Source: JACVRW01 sp963821275 (GTDB lineage: Bacteria; Actinomycetota; Thermoleophilia; Solirubrobacterales; Thermoleophilaceae). Taken from it: DNA of 64,000 nt. This document shows, piece after piece, positions 18,580 through 27,173 of this stretch. The notes under the pieces are model-generated. The model did not search any database. It saw only the letters and a program-made list of their open reading frames with translations, and had not been told where the DNA came from. The stretch lies in the NCBI GenBank assembly GCA_963821275.1, contig CAWGDF010000009.1, positions 310,001-374,000 of the forward strand, given 5' to 3'. Positions within the stretch are counted from its first letter, which is position 1. Each line of letters begins with the position of its first letter. The position numbers and the translations under genes are program-made.

Positions 18580-19608
18580 TTACCCGATCCCGGGCGCTGC
18601 CTTCTGGCGTTGGCGCTCGGGGCTGATTCGCACCACCTGCCAGGCGAGTCCGGCCCGCTCGAGGGCCCTGATGAAGACGCCCCCGAGGTCGAGCTCGTGG
18701 CGGCGGAGGCCGTGGAACGCGGATGTGGGAAACGCATGGTGGTTGTTGTGCCAGGACTCTCCGAGGGTCGCGAGGGACAGCCAGGCCACGTTGGTGGAGC
18801 GGTCCTTGGTGGCGAAGCGTCGGCCGCCGAAGAAGTGGCAGATCGAGTTGATGCTGAAAGTCGCGTGATGCAACAAGAAGACCCGCACCAGCCCACCCCA
18901 CACGAGAGTCATGAGCGCGCCTGTGAAGGTTCCCTTCACGAGGAGGCCCAGGAGAAAGGGGATCGCCAGGCTGGCCAGGATCAGCGGTTTCTCGGCACCA
19001 TCGATCCGCCGCAAACCGGGGTCCTTGAGGAGGTCCGCCGCGAAGCGGCGCTGGTCGGCTTGCCCGACGGAGTTGAAGAGCCAGCCGATGTGGGCGTGCC
19101 AGAGGCCACTCAAGGCTCCAGCCACCCCGGGGCCGGCCTCGTGGGGGCTGTGAGGGTCACCTTCCTGGTCGGTGAAGACATGATGCTTGCGGTGGTCGGC
19201 CACCCACTTGATCACCGACCCTTCGACCGCCAACGTGCCGAGCACAGCTAAGGCGTACCGGACGGCGGGATAGGTCTGAAACGAGCGGTGGGTGAGCAGG
19301 CGGTGAAAGCCCACGGTGATCCCCAGGCACGTGGCCACGTAGGCCACACCCAATACCGCCAGATCAATCCACTCGACGAACCGGCCCCAAAGCATCACGG
19401 CCGCCAGCACAAAGGCCGCCAACGGGATCACGATCGCGGCTACATTCGTGAGCTGGTGGGCGACGCCATGGCCGCCGCCACAGCCCGACACCGCGCCGGG
19501 TTGCTGCCCCGGGAGCAGGCGGGCGACGTTGTCGGAAGGCAGGTGATCGGCTTGCTCGGCGTTGTCACTGTTGCCCCGGCCGGGCGGCAGCTCGGGGGTC
19601 GTCTCCAT
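18580..19608 (-). CDS. Acyl-CoA / fatty-acid desaturase (delta-9 type)
   Basis: 342 residues, an integral membrane di-iron enzyme. All three histidine boxes are present: HRLLTHRSF, HRKHHVFTD and ESWHNNHHAFP. The order and spacing with four TM helices (VIPLAAFVLAAVMLWG; IDLAVLGVAYVATCLGITVGF; PLILASLAIPFLLGLLV) match stearoyl-CoA desaturases. It introduces a cis double bond into acyl chains and so adjusts membrane fluidity. An unusually long polar N-terminus of about 50 residues precedes the first TM. Confidence 0.93.
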   Translation of the reverse strand: METTPELPPGRGNSDNAEQADHLPSDNVARLLPGQQPGAVSGCGGGHGVAHQLTNVAAIVIPLAAFVLAAVMLWGRFVEWIDLAVLGVAYVATCLGITVGFHRLLTHRSFQTYPAVRYALAVLGTLAVEGSVIKWVADHRKHHVFTDQEGDPHSPHEAGPGVAGALSGLWHAHIGWLFNSVGQADQRRFAADLLKDPGLRRIDGAEKPLILASLAIPFLLGLLVKGTFTGALMTLVWGGLVRVFLLHHATFSINSICHFFGGRRFATKDRSTNVAWLSLATLGESWHNNHHAFPTSAFHGLRRHELDLGGVFIRALERAGLAWQVVRISPERQRQKAAPGIG

Positions 19609-19675
19609 CGCGTTCTCCTCCAGGGGGGTGTAGCGGTGGGGCGCGCCACCGGCCGCGCCCCCCGCCTGGCGGCTT

Positions 19676-21574
19676 CTAGTCGCGGCCTGGGGTGTCGCCC
19701 TCGGCCTCGATCTGCTCCTTGCGGACCTGCTCGGAGACCGTTTGGTCCTCGGTCACGGTGTCCTTGTCGAGGCGCACGCGCTCCTTGGGCACTGTGCGCT
19801 TCTCGACGACGACCTCTTCCTCGTGAAGCGTGACCTCGTGCTCTTCCTCGGAGATCGCCGGGCCGGCCGTGGCGTCGCCGACGTTGGCGTCGGTGATCGG
19901 CTCGCGCTCTAGGCGCACCTCCTCGCGTTGCACCGGCACCGTCTGCTGCACCTGCTCGGTGACCACGTACTTGCGCAGCCGCACGCGTCCGCTCTCGCGG
20001 CTGGCCTTGCCGACCCGCAGCTCTTCCTCCGAGCGGGTCATCGCGTCGTCGGTGGTAGGGCCGCTGGTGTCGCGGCCGACCGTGTCACGGCCGTTGCCGC
20101 GGGGCAGCCCGGTGTCCGAGCGGGCCTCCGAGTAGTCCAGCCCGTAGTGGCGATAGAGACTGCCCTCCTCCTCTTGCGAGAGCTCGCCGTCGGACTCGAC
20201 GGTGGGCGCCTCCTTGACTTGCTCCGTGCTGTAGGGCACCCGTACGTCACCGTTGGATTCGCTCGCCTCGGCGATCGGGATGAGGCTCACCCTCGTTCCG
20301 AACATGCCGGTCTTGACTCCCAGCCACTCGGGCTGGCCCGTCTCACCGTCCATGTAGATCTCGTTGATCGAGCCGATCCTTTCCCCCTCGCTAGTGACCG
20401 CGCCGCGGCCGCGCCACTCGGCGACGGCTGACTCTCCGCTTGTCTGGCGCTGGCGCCCGCCGCCCTCGACTTCGGCTTGGGCGTCTAGCTTGCCGCCCTC
20501 GGCCGATTCGGGGGTCGGTGCTTGGTCGGCCGCTGTGGCTCGGGCGGTACTTGGCTTGCTGTGCTCGCTTTCGGCGGCCTGAAGCACTCCGGCCCGGGCC
20601 TTGTGCCTGCGCTCGTAGGCACGCACATCCTTGGTCCGCTGCTGATCGGCGTCGACCAGAGCGGCGAGTACTTCGTCCACGCTGAGCTCGTCGTAACCGG
20701 CCCAGGGCTCGTCGCCCCGCAGGGAGTCGATCCGCTCGGTGACTGTTGAGCGGTTCTGGTTCTTCCGTTCGTAGGCGTCGATCTTGGCCAGGTCGACTTG
20801 GGAAAGCACCGCCAGCTTGCCCTGAACCTCGTTCGCGTTGAGGGAATCGTATTTCGGGATCGGCAGGTCCGACTCGGAGGCCACCACGCCCTTGACCGTG
20901 CCCTCGGCACGCGCCACCCCGGGCGCCTTGCGGGCTCGGCGTCCCGTTCGCTTGGCCTGTGTCGCGCCCCGACGAGCCGTGCGCCCGGCGGTCCCGCCGG
21001 CCTTACGCACCGCGTCGGCGGCGCCCGTCTCGGTCACCTCGAAGGAGCCTTCACCGTCGAATTCCGCCCGCGCCACGGCGTCGGTCAGGCGCGGTATCTC
21101 CTTGAGTAGCCGGTCGAGCATCCGCTGTTCATCCTTCAGCACCGACCTGGCCAGACGCTCTGTGTCCTTGTCACCAGCCGCACTGGCGAGTTGCGCGAGC
21201 GAGGTGTAGGTCGCGGTTTCGAGCGCCTCGCTGGCACACGCGTCCTTGGCGTTCTTGAGCACCTTCTCTTCGCCGCCAGATCCCCGGACGACATTGAGCG
21301 GAGCCTTGGCGAGCGCAAGCGCCTGACCAGCCACCGCTTGGACCACACCCACCCCAAGCTGGAGCGGATTGCTGCCCTGACCCAGCTCTCCCAGCCGCTC
21401 CTCGATGCGCCGGGAGTGTTGGTGGGTTTCCCGAAGATGCTGCTCGAGCCCGTGGCGATAGCCGCCCTTCGGCGTCATCGCGATCTGCGCCTGAAGCTCG
21501 CGCACCAGAACCAGCTCGGTGGCGTGAGCCTCGTTGAGGTACTGCACGATTTTCTGCTGCTGTTGCTTACTCAA
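19676..21574 (-). CDS. Multi-domain stress protein: ferritin-like (DUF892-type) - YxxLxxxEV repeats - PRC-barrel - DUF2382
   Basis: 632 residues. The start is TTG at 21574, chosen for the GGGAG 8 nt upstream. The order is: a helical ferritin-like region (IVQYLNEAHATELVLVRELQAQ, HLRETHQHSRRIEERL); a basic Ala/Arg linker; paired motifs KYDSLNANEVQGKLAVLSQVD and GYDELSVDEVLAALVDADQQ; a PRC-barrel (GERIGSINEIYMDGETGQPEW, GTRVSLIPI); and a C-terminal DUF2382 (LRKYVVTEQVQQTVPVQREEV, EREPI). These domains are common in actinobacterial stress proteins; joining them in one chain is noteworthy. Function unproven. Confidence 0.8.
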   Translation of the reverse strand: MSKQQQQKIVQYLNEAHATELVLVRELQAQIAMTPKGGYRHGLEQHLRETHQHSRRIEERLGELGQGSNPLQLGVGVVQAVAGQALALAKAPLNVVRGSGGEEKVLKNAKDACASEALETATYTSLAQLASAAGDKDTERLARSVLKDEQRMLDRLLKEIPRLTDAVARAEFDGEGSFEVTETGAADAVRKAGGTAGRTARRGATQAKRTGRRARKAPGVARAEGTVKGVVASESDLPIPKYDSLNANEVQGKLAVLSQVDLAKIDAYERKNQNRSTVTERIDSLRGDEPWAGYDELSVDEVLAALVDADQQRTKDVRAYERRHKARAGVLQAAESEHSKPSTARATAADQAPTPESAEGGKLDAQAEVEGGGRQRQTSGESAVAEWRGRGAVTSEGERIGSINEIYMDGETGQPEWLGVKTGMFGTRVSLIPIAEASESNGDVRVPYSTEQVKEAPTVESDGELSQEEEGSLYRHYGLDYSEARSDTGLPRGNGRDTVGRDTSGPTTDDAMTRSEEELRVGKASRESGRVRLRKYVVTEQVQQTVPVQREEVRLEREPITDANVGDATAGPAISEEEHEVTLHEEEVVVEKRTVPKERVRLDKDTVTEDQTVSEQVRKEQIEAEGDTPGRD

Positions 21575-21935
21575 AATGTCGACTCCCGTTGAAATGAGGC
21601 ACCGCTCGGCCCACCACCCAGCCCGAACAATCCGTCTGTCCGGGCTGTGGTAGGCGCGCGGCACGGCGTGGATGAGGAGGCAGAGCGCGGCGTGCAGTTA
21701 CGTCTCTGCCTGAACTTCATGTACCCAAAGGTGTCCCCCGCAAACCTTTGTGGCACCGATCAAGACCAGGAGGGGGTACACATCACCGCCCGCGCTATCT
21801 GGACCGTTCGGGAGCGTGAGCGGTTCGCGCGAAAAGTAGGCGCGCGCCCTCCGATCTTCGTTCCCAGCGGTTTGATGCTTCTGCCTTGGGCCGGCGCAGC
21901 GTTGGCCGCGGTCCTGATTCGCCCGGGCGGACGCG
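21575..21935. other. Intergenic region, no gene seen
   Basis: Contains a short inverted repeat CAAAGGT...ACCTTTG around 21725-21750 but no convincing ORF. It lies upstream of the 19676-21574 gene and so probably holds its promoter. Confidence 0.4.
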
Positions 21936-22304
21936 TCAAACCTCGTCGTGCATGCCCACGGCCTCCTCGAGTTCCTCTGCGCCGTCATCCGGGTGTTCGC
22001 GACGCTCGGCGAGCATGGCCTCGGCCAGCCGGTCAAGCTTGCCTTGGATCGCGTGCTCCGCTCGACGCTCCGCGTTCTTCAGCAGCGCCACGAGCAGCAA
22101 GGTGACCGCGGCCATGGCATCGGCGAGCACGTGGTGCACGGTGTCGCTCGCAACGAGCACGTACGAGGCGGCCCAGACCGCCACCAACAGTCCACAGACC
22201 GTAAAGAACGTCGGACTGCTCGAGAAGTTCGAGGCCGCCTCGGCGGCCCGGTCGAACAGCGTCCGCCCTTCGCTGCCTCGGTCAGTTGGGTGCTTCACGG
22301 TCAC
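21936..22304 (-). CDS. Low-affinity iron permease family membrane protein
   Basis: About 122 residues. LFDRAAEAASNFSSSPTFFTVCGLLVAVWAASYVL, then AMAAVTLLLVALLKNAERRAEHAIQGKLDRLAEAML, is the two-TM signature of the small 'low affinity iron permease' family. Iron transport is not proven for bacterial members. The GTG at 22304 is preferred; the frame is open to an ATG at 22385 (149 residues). Confidence 0.7.
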   Translation of the reverse strand: MTVKHPTDRGSEGRTLFDRAAEAASNFSSSPTFFTVCGLLVAVWAASYVLVASDTVHHVLADAMAAVTLLLVALLKNAERRAEHAIQGKLDRLAEAMLAERREHPDDGAEELEEAVGMHDEV

Positions 22305-22440
22305 CCCCGCCACATACCCCTCCGACACCCCTTCAAGCCAGGCGTCTCGCTCGGTCCGCCATGCCGCGCAACGGCCGAGGAACATGAGCGCCGCTTGCTA
22401 GGTCCTCCCCGAACCGGCGGGGAAGGAAGCCAAGCCCCGA

Positions 22441-22815
22441 ACGCGGCTCTACGATCACAAAAACACCGCTGCGCCATACGCGGGACACCCGCCGATGCTC
22501 TGGTTGGACAGCGGCGAGGAGCTGGGCGGCGGGCGGGCGGCCCCGCTGGGAGTGTCGCAAGACTGGGCATGCACAACAGAGGCTCACAACCTCTCGCCCG
22601 GCGCGGGCGTGCTGCTCTACACCGACGGGGTGACCGAAGCTCGTTACAACCGACGGCAGTTCGGCCCTGGGCGGCTCGCACAATCCGTCCGGTCGCTCGC
22701 AGGCCGGTCCCCCTCGGAAGTCGTTGCGGCTGTAACGACAGAGGTCGAGGAATTTGCCGCTTCCGGCCTGGCCGACGACCTGTGCGTCGTCGCGGCGCGC
22801 ATCGGCGAGGGGTAA
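22441..22815 (+). pseudogene. C-terminal remnant of a SpoIIE/RsbU-type PP2C phosphatase
   Basis: Only the C-terminal third remains. AGHPPML, PGAGVLLYTDGVTEARYNRRQFGPGRL and GLADDLCVVAARI are the RsbU/SpoIIE motifs around the second metal-binding aspartates (YTDGV and DD). The upstream catalytic part and sensor domain are missing, and no start codon or RBS supports translation from 22441. Intact relatives dephosphorylate anti-sigma antagonists. Confidence 0.6.
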
Positions 22816-23163
22816 TCGGCGCTAGGAGCAAACGGACCGAGCCCGCGCTAGGGGATTGTGCGGACGATCCGAACCCCACATGCCAGCGCGCAACTCAGGA
22901 GTGCGTTCTTGACTCCCCTCGTCCGGCTGTCGGGGAATGGCCGCCGCATCCTCGGCGCGCCGTCGGCCGAACTGATCGGTGAGCTGCCGGACGAGGAGCC
23001 TCAAGTGCTCACGATCGAGATGGCCGCTTGAAGTCGCAGCGCATGCAGGACGGCCACCTGATCACCGGACAGCATCGGCACTCCGGCCGAGGACCGCTGA
23101 GCTGGCCATCGGTTCACTCCGGCCGGTGATGGGGCTCGGCGGCGAGTGGCGAGAGGGCCTGCG
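22816..23163. other. Intergenic/decayed region
   Basis: One 40-codon frame (TTG 22909 to TGA 23031) has protein-like composition (ending EEPQVLTIEMAA) but no recognised family. Nothing else can be supported. Confidence 0.25.
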
Positions 23164-23358
23164 ATGATCCGGCCGGCCGCGTTCGTCAACCGCCGCGCGA
23201 GGCGAGTTCTGATCTTGGCGGGGTTGTTCTTCGTGGTCGCCGGGGTGGTGGGCGGCCCGGTGGCAGGCCAGCTCAGCGCCGACGACGAGGACTTCCAGGA
23301 CCCCGGCTGCGGGAGTAGGCGATGTCGCAGGAGAAGATGGAGGTCGTCCGCGAGGTGA
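23164..23358 (+). pseudogene. N-terminal stub of an MMPL/RND-type transporter
   Basis: MIRPAAFVNRRARRVLILAG and VVGGPVAGQLSADDEDFQDPG match the start of actinobacterial MMPL transporters: one TM helix, then the D-D-F-DPG motif. At about position 23300 this sequence ends abruptly in the last codons of a SnoaL-like gene (GCTGCGGGAGTAG), and the frame then continues only as noise. Nearly all of the transporter (usually over 700 residues) has been deleted. Confidence 0.55.
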
Positions 23359-23750
23359 TTTCGGCGGTCAATGACCGCGACCTGGACCGATACCTCGCCC
23401 ACTGCACGGAGAGCATCCGGCTGGAGACTCCCTGGGCACCTGTTGAGGGCGCCTACGAGGGCCCGGACGCGATCCGGCGGTTCTTCTCGGATGTCCGTGA
23501 CACCCTTCCAGACTTCCAGCTCGTGATCGAGCGGCTGGAGCCCATCGGTGCCGACCGCATTCTCGCGCTCCTTCGGGCCAGCGCGACGGGCCGAGCGAGT
23601 GGTATTACCGCCGGGGCGGAAGTCCTCAGTGCGACCGACCGCTCTATGCCCACCGCGACCCTCTTTGACCTCGCCGGTGAGAAGGTCAGACGGATCCGAG
23701 TCTTCCTCGACCGCCAGGAAGCATTCGAAGCCGTCGGGCTGCGGGAGTAG
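23322..23750 (+). CDS. SnoaL-like / NTF2-fold protein
   Basis: 142 residues. MSQEKMEVVREVISAVNDRDLDRYLAHCTESIRLETPW and YEGPDAIRRFFSDVRDTLPDFQLVIERL are the usual SnoaL-like pattern. The family covers polyketide cyclases, ester hydrolases and many uncharacterised small-molecule proteins. ATG preceded by GGAG. The sequence around its start (GGGAGTAGGCGATGTCGCAGGAGAA) is repeated at its own end, where a second, truncated copy starts. Confidence 0.75.
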   Translation: MSQEKMEVVREVISAVNDRDLDRYLAHCTESIRLETPWAPVEGAYEGPDAIRRFFSDVRDTLPDFQLVIERLEPIGADRILALLRASATGRASGITAGAEVLSATDRSMPTATLFDLAGEKVRRIRVFLDRQEAFEAVGLRE

Positions 23751-23753
23751 GCG

Positions 23754-23810
23754 ATGTCGCAGGAGAACGTTGACGTGGTGCGGGGCGCCCTGACCGCGAT
23801 CGCCGCCTAG
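23754..23810 (+). pseudogene. Truncated start of a second SnoaL-like gene
   Basis: 18 codons (MSQENVDVVRGALTAIAA-stop) that begin exactly like the preceding gene. The start region is a direct repeat of that at 23303-23330. The rest of this copy is absent. Together with the leftover SnoaL 3' end upstream, this points to a former tandem array reduced by recombination between repeats. Confidence 0.5.
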
Positions 23811-23898
23811 TGGCCGCCCCGATCCTCGTGACAGGCGCAGCGCTCATTTCCGCGGCTTGGGACGGTCTTAGTTCGAAAGCGTGATCGAGGAGAGGTAG

Positions 23899-25317
23899 AT
23901 GACGACGGTGACGGATGGGCTGGCGAGGTCACTGGCCGACGGGCTCGAGGGCCGGGTTCTGCTGCCAGGAGACGCCGGCTACGACGAGGCGCGCCAGGTC
24001 TGGAACGCCATGGTCGACCGGCGCCCGCGGCTGATCGCGCGCTGTGCCGGCAGGGGCGACGTGGTGGCCGCGGTGCGCTTCGCCCGCGAGCACGGCCTCG
24101 AGATCGGCGTGCGCTGCGGCGGGCACAGCGTGCTGGGACTGTCGACCCCGGAAGGCGGCCTGATGATCGACCTGAGGCCAATGGGCGCGGTCCGCGTCGA
24201 TCCCGAGGCGCGGCGCGCGTGGGTCCAGGGCGGAGCCCTGCTCGGCGCCCTCGACCGGGCCTCACAGCGCCACGGGTTGGCGACGACGGCAGGAAACGTG
24301 TCGCACACCGGCGTGGGCGGGCTCACCCTCGGCGGCGGAATGGGCTGGCTCGCGCGCCAGCACGGGCTGTCGTGCGACAACGTCTGCGCCATCGAGATGG
24401 TCACGGCCGACGGAGACATCGTGCGCGCGACCAAAACCGACCACGCGGAGCTGTTCTGGGGTCTGCGAGGCGGCGGCGGGAATTTCGGGATCGTCACCGA
24501 GTTCGAATTCCGGCTGCACCGGACCGGGACCCGGGCGCTGCTCGCCGACCTCTTCTTCCCCGTCGAGGACGTGCTGCCCGTGTTGCAAGGTTGGCGAGAC
24601 CTCAACGCCACGGCGCCCCGCGCGGCCACCTTCACAGCGTGGGTCGGCGAGACCGAAGCCTCGTTCCTGCCGTCCGACCGGCACGGCCGCCCGCTGGCAA
24701 GCGTCGGCTTCGTCTGGGCCGGCGATCCGGCCGAGGGGCGCGACCTGCTCCCATCGCTGCGGTCGCTCGGGCGTCCCATCGGGGAGCGGGTCGAGGAGCT
24801 CAGCTATCTGGCACTCCAGCAGATCGAAGACAGCATCGAGGAACACGCGCTGCGCAGGTACTGGAAGGGCCATTACTTCGCGGAGCTACCGGACGAGGCC
24901 ATCCAGAGCTACCTCTCGCGCGGCGTAGCCGACGGCGACGGGGAGCTCCTGCCATACGCCTCATTGCAGGCGTACGGGGGCGCGATCGCCGACGTGCCCG
25001 ACGAGGCGGCGGCGTTCAGCCAGAGGGACGCGATGTTCGAGTTCATCGCCGCGGCCCGCTGGACCGACCCGGGCGAGGACGAGGCGCGCATCGCCGCAGC
25101 GCGCCGCTACGGCGCCGCTCTCGGGCCGTTCGCAACCGGGGCGTACGTCAACGCGATGAGCGACGAGGGAGCCGCCGGGGTCGCACGCGCCTACCGGCCG
25201 GCGAAGCTCGCCCGCCTCACCGCGCTGAAGGACGCGTGGGACCCCGGCAATGTCTTCCACCTCAACCAGAACGTCCGGCCGAGCGGAGACTCGCAGTCCG
25301 CGGCCGCACGCTCGTAA
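23899..25317 (+). CDS. FAD-linked oxidoreductase (VAO/BBE family), probably mono-covalent
   Basis: 472 residues. FAD-binding PCMH domain: CGGHSVLGLST with the His used for 8-alpha linkage, TTAGNVSHTGVGGLTLGGGMGWL, and FWGLRGGGGNFGIVTEFEF. The C-terminal BBE segment (ALKDAWDPGNVFHLNQNV) completes the family. The position that carries the second covalent cysteine in bicovalent members reads HTG here, so only histidyl linkage is expected. Oxidises an alcohol, sugar or similar compound; substrate unknown. ATG with GAGGAGAGG. Convergent with a second family member. Confidence 0.9.
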   Translation: MTTVTDGLARSLADGLEGRVLLPGDAGYDEARQVWNAMVDRRPRLIARCAGRGDVVAAVRFAREHGLEIGVRCGGHSVLGLSTPEGGLMIDLRPMGAVRVDPEARRAWVQGGALLGALDRASQRHGLATTAGNVSHTGVGGLTLGGGMGWLARQHGLSCDNVCAIEMVTADGDIVRATKTDHAELFWGLRGGGGNFGIVTEFEFRLHRTGTRALLADLFFPVEDVLPVLQGWRDLNATAPRAATFTAWVGETEASFLPSDRHGRPLASVGFVWAGDPAEGRDLLPSLRSLGRPIGERVEELSYLALQQIEDSIEEHALRRYWKGHYFAELPDEAIQSYLSRGVADGDGELLPYASLQAYGGAIADVPDEAAAFSQRDAMFEFIAAARWTDPGEDEARIAAARRYGAALGPFATGAYVNAMSDEGAAGVARAYRPAKLARLTALKDAWDPGNVFHLNQNVRPSGDSQSAAARS

Positions 25318-25342
25318 CAGGCGGATCGGCGCCCGGAGTGCT

Positions 25343-26749
25343 TCAGCCGAACACTCGCTCGGGGTCGTAGTTGTCCTTTACGCGCCGCACGCGCTCGAGG
25401 TTGCCGCGCCAGTAGGCGCGGTGCTCGTCGGGTAGGTCCGTGTCGGGGAAGTTCGCGTACACGCCGCCTGAGCCGGAGCGGTGCATGAGCTCCCACGAGT
25501 CCGACAGCCAGGCGCGCGCGGCATCGGTCGCGGCGGCGTCGAAGCCGGCCGGGACGACGACGGAGTGCTCGAGCAGGAAGAGCTCCTCGCGGTGGGGGAA
25601 CGCGGTAGCGTCCACGGGCACGCGGTTGTAGGCGCCGCCCCAGGGCATGAAGTCAAGCTTGCGCGCCTCCCCGCGCCGGCGTCCCCGGACGAAGAGCTCC
25701 ACCAGCGGCTCGACCGCGCCGGCCGGCAGCGGCTCGCGGAAGAACTCCGACTTCATGTAGGGGCGCCCCTCCTCGTCGTCCTGGTCGCCCGGGCCGCGCT
25801 CCGCCAGATAGCTCTTCAGCGAGCCGTAGCGCATGTGCGCACGCTGCCAGGAGGCGGGCTCCGCGTCGGCGACCGACACGAACTCGTCGAGTCGCGCCGC
25901 GGTTTCGCTCTCGCCGGCGAGCATCGAGCCGAACAGGTGGACCACCGGGTCGGCGCCGGCCTCCCCGCCGACGGTGACGAGCAAGCTCGCCGCGAGCACG
26001 TCGGCGCCCGTCGGCGACCACTCCTGCCAGGCCGCAATCAGCGCCACAGCGCGCTCGAAGGGCCACCTGAGGTGAAACGAGGTGGCCGCCGGCTCGGGCA
26101 CCGTGCGCAGCGTCAGGCTTGTGACAACGCCGAGGCCCAGCGCGCCCGCGCCGCGCAGCGCCCAGAACAGGTCCTCGTGGCGCTGCTCGTCGCAGTCCAC
26201 CACCCGCCCATCGGCCAGCACCACCTGTGCCGCGACTAGCTGGTCTGACGTCAGCCCCCGGCTGCGGCCCAGCAGGCCAAGCCCGCCGCCGAGCGCCTGG
26301 CCGCCGATCCCGACCGTGGCGCCGCAGCCGCCCGGGATCGTAACCGCGTGTTGGGCCAGGGCGGCGTAGAGCTCACCGAGCCGCAAGCCGGGCCCCACGG
26401 TCGCCAGGCCGTCCGAGATCTCCAGGGAACGCATCGGCCTGAGGTCCAACACCATCCCGGGCCCCGACGAGCGCCCAGCGAAGTCGTGCCCTCCGCTCCG
26501 TACCGCGACCTCGATACCCGAGCGACGCGCGACCGCGACCGCCGCGACCACGTCCTCGGGCGTCCGGCACAGCACCACGGCCTGCGGGCGCACCTCGTAA
26601 AAGCGCGGGATCGGCGGCCTGCGGACCTCGTCGTATCGCGGAGAGCCGGGAAGGACGACCTCCCCCTCTACGGCCGCCGTCAGGTCGCGCCAAGCCGCCT
26701 CAGCGGTGGCCGAGTCACGCCCCTGCGAAGCGATCCCGGGCCGGCTCAT
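25343..26749 (-). CDS. FAD-linked oxidoreductase (VAO/BBE family), probably bicovalent
   Basis: 468 residues. The ATG at 26749 has AAAGGAGA upstream, so the longer frame to 26863 is not used. RSGGHDFAGRSSGPG holds the flavin-linking His, and IPGGCGATVGIGGQALGGGLGLLGR has the Cys typical of bicovalent flavoproteins. It ends with DNYDPERVFG, the BBE motif. It therefore differs in flavin attachment from its convergent neighbour. VOC and DUF899 genes follow upstream on the same strand and may form one transcription unit. Confidence 0.9.
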   Translation of the reverse strand: MSRPGIASQGRDSATAEAAWRDLTAAVEGEVVLPGSPRYDEVRRPPIPRFYEVRPQAVVLCRTPEDVVAAVAVARRSGIEVAVRSGGHDFAGRSSGPGMVLDLRPMRSLEISDGLATVGPGLRLGELYAALAQHAVTIPGGCGATVGIGGQALGGGLGLLGRSRGLTSDQLVAAQVVLADGRVVDCDEQRHEDLFWALRGAGALGLGVVTSLTLRTVPEPAATSFHLRWPFERAVALIAAWQEWSPTGADVLAASLLVTVGGEAGADPVVHLFGSMLAGESETAARLDEFVSVADAEPASWQRAHMRYGSLKSYLAERGPGDQDDEEGRPYMKSEFFREPLPAGAVEPLVELFVRGRRRGEARKLDFMPWGGAYNRVPVDATAFPHREELFLLEHSVVVPAGFDAAATDAARAWLSDSWELMHRSGSGGVYANFPDTDLPDEHRAYWRGNLERVRRVKDNYDPERVFG

Positions 26750-26768
26750 CTCGTCTCCTTTCCGTCGT

Positions 26769-27140
26769 CTAGGAGCTCCTGGGCTGAAAGAGCTCGACTG
26801 GGTTGCCCGCTGGATCCTCGATGAGGATCTGGCGGCCGCCAGGTCCCTCGACGATCTCACCACGAAACGTCACCCCCTGAGCATCAAGACGCTCCACGGT
26901 CGCGTCGAGGTCCGCAACGACGATCTGGAACCGATTCCACCCTCCAGGCTCGGGAACTCCACCGGCTTTGCCCGCGCCACCTGCGCCGGGCTCGTGGAGA
27001 AGCAGTCGCAGGTCATCCTTCGCCAAACCCACGAACCCCGGGGCGAGCGGAATGTCGACATGAAAGCCGAGGCGGTTGCAGTAGAAGTCGATCGCCTCGT
27101 CGACGTTCGTAACGAAGTACCGGACGGTCGTCTGTGTCAC
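26769..27140 (-). CDS. VOC superfamily (glyoxalase/bleomycin-resistance-like) protein
   Basis: 123 residues, one VOC domain with two beta-alpha-beta-beta-beta modules: VRYFVTNVDEAIDFYCNRLGFHVD, then NRFQIVVADLDATVERLDAQGV and the closing IEDPAGNPVELFQP with the metal-ligand Glu. The start is GTG at 27140 with GGAGA about 10 nt upstream. Substrate unknown. It lies 19 bp from the FAD oxidoreductase start on the same strand. Confidence 0.85.
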   Translation of the reverse strand: MTQTTVRYFVTNVDEAIDFYCNRLGFHVDIPLAPGFVGLAKDDLRLLLHEPGAGGAGKAGGVPEPGGWNRFQIVVADLDATVERLDAQGVTFRGEIVEGPGGRQILIEDPAGNPVELFQPRSS

Positions 27141-27173
27141 GTGAGATTCTCCGTTGGCGATGTGGATCCGTGG

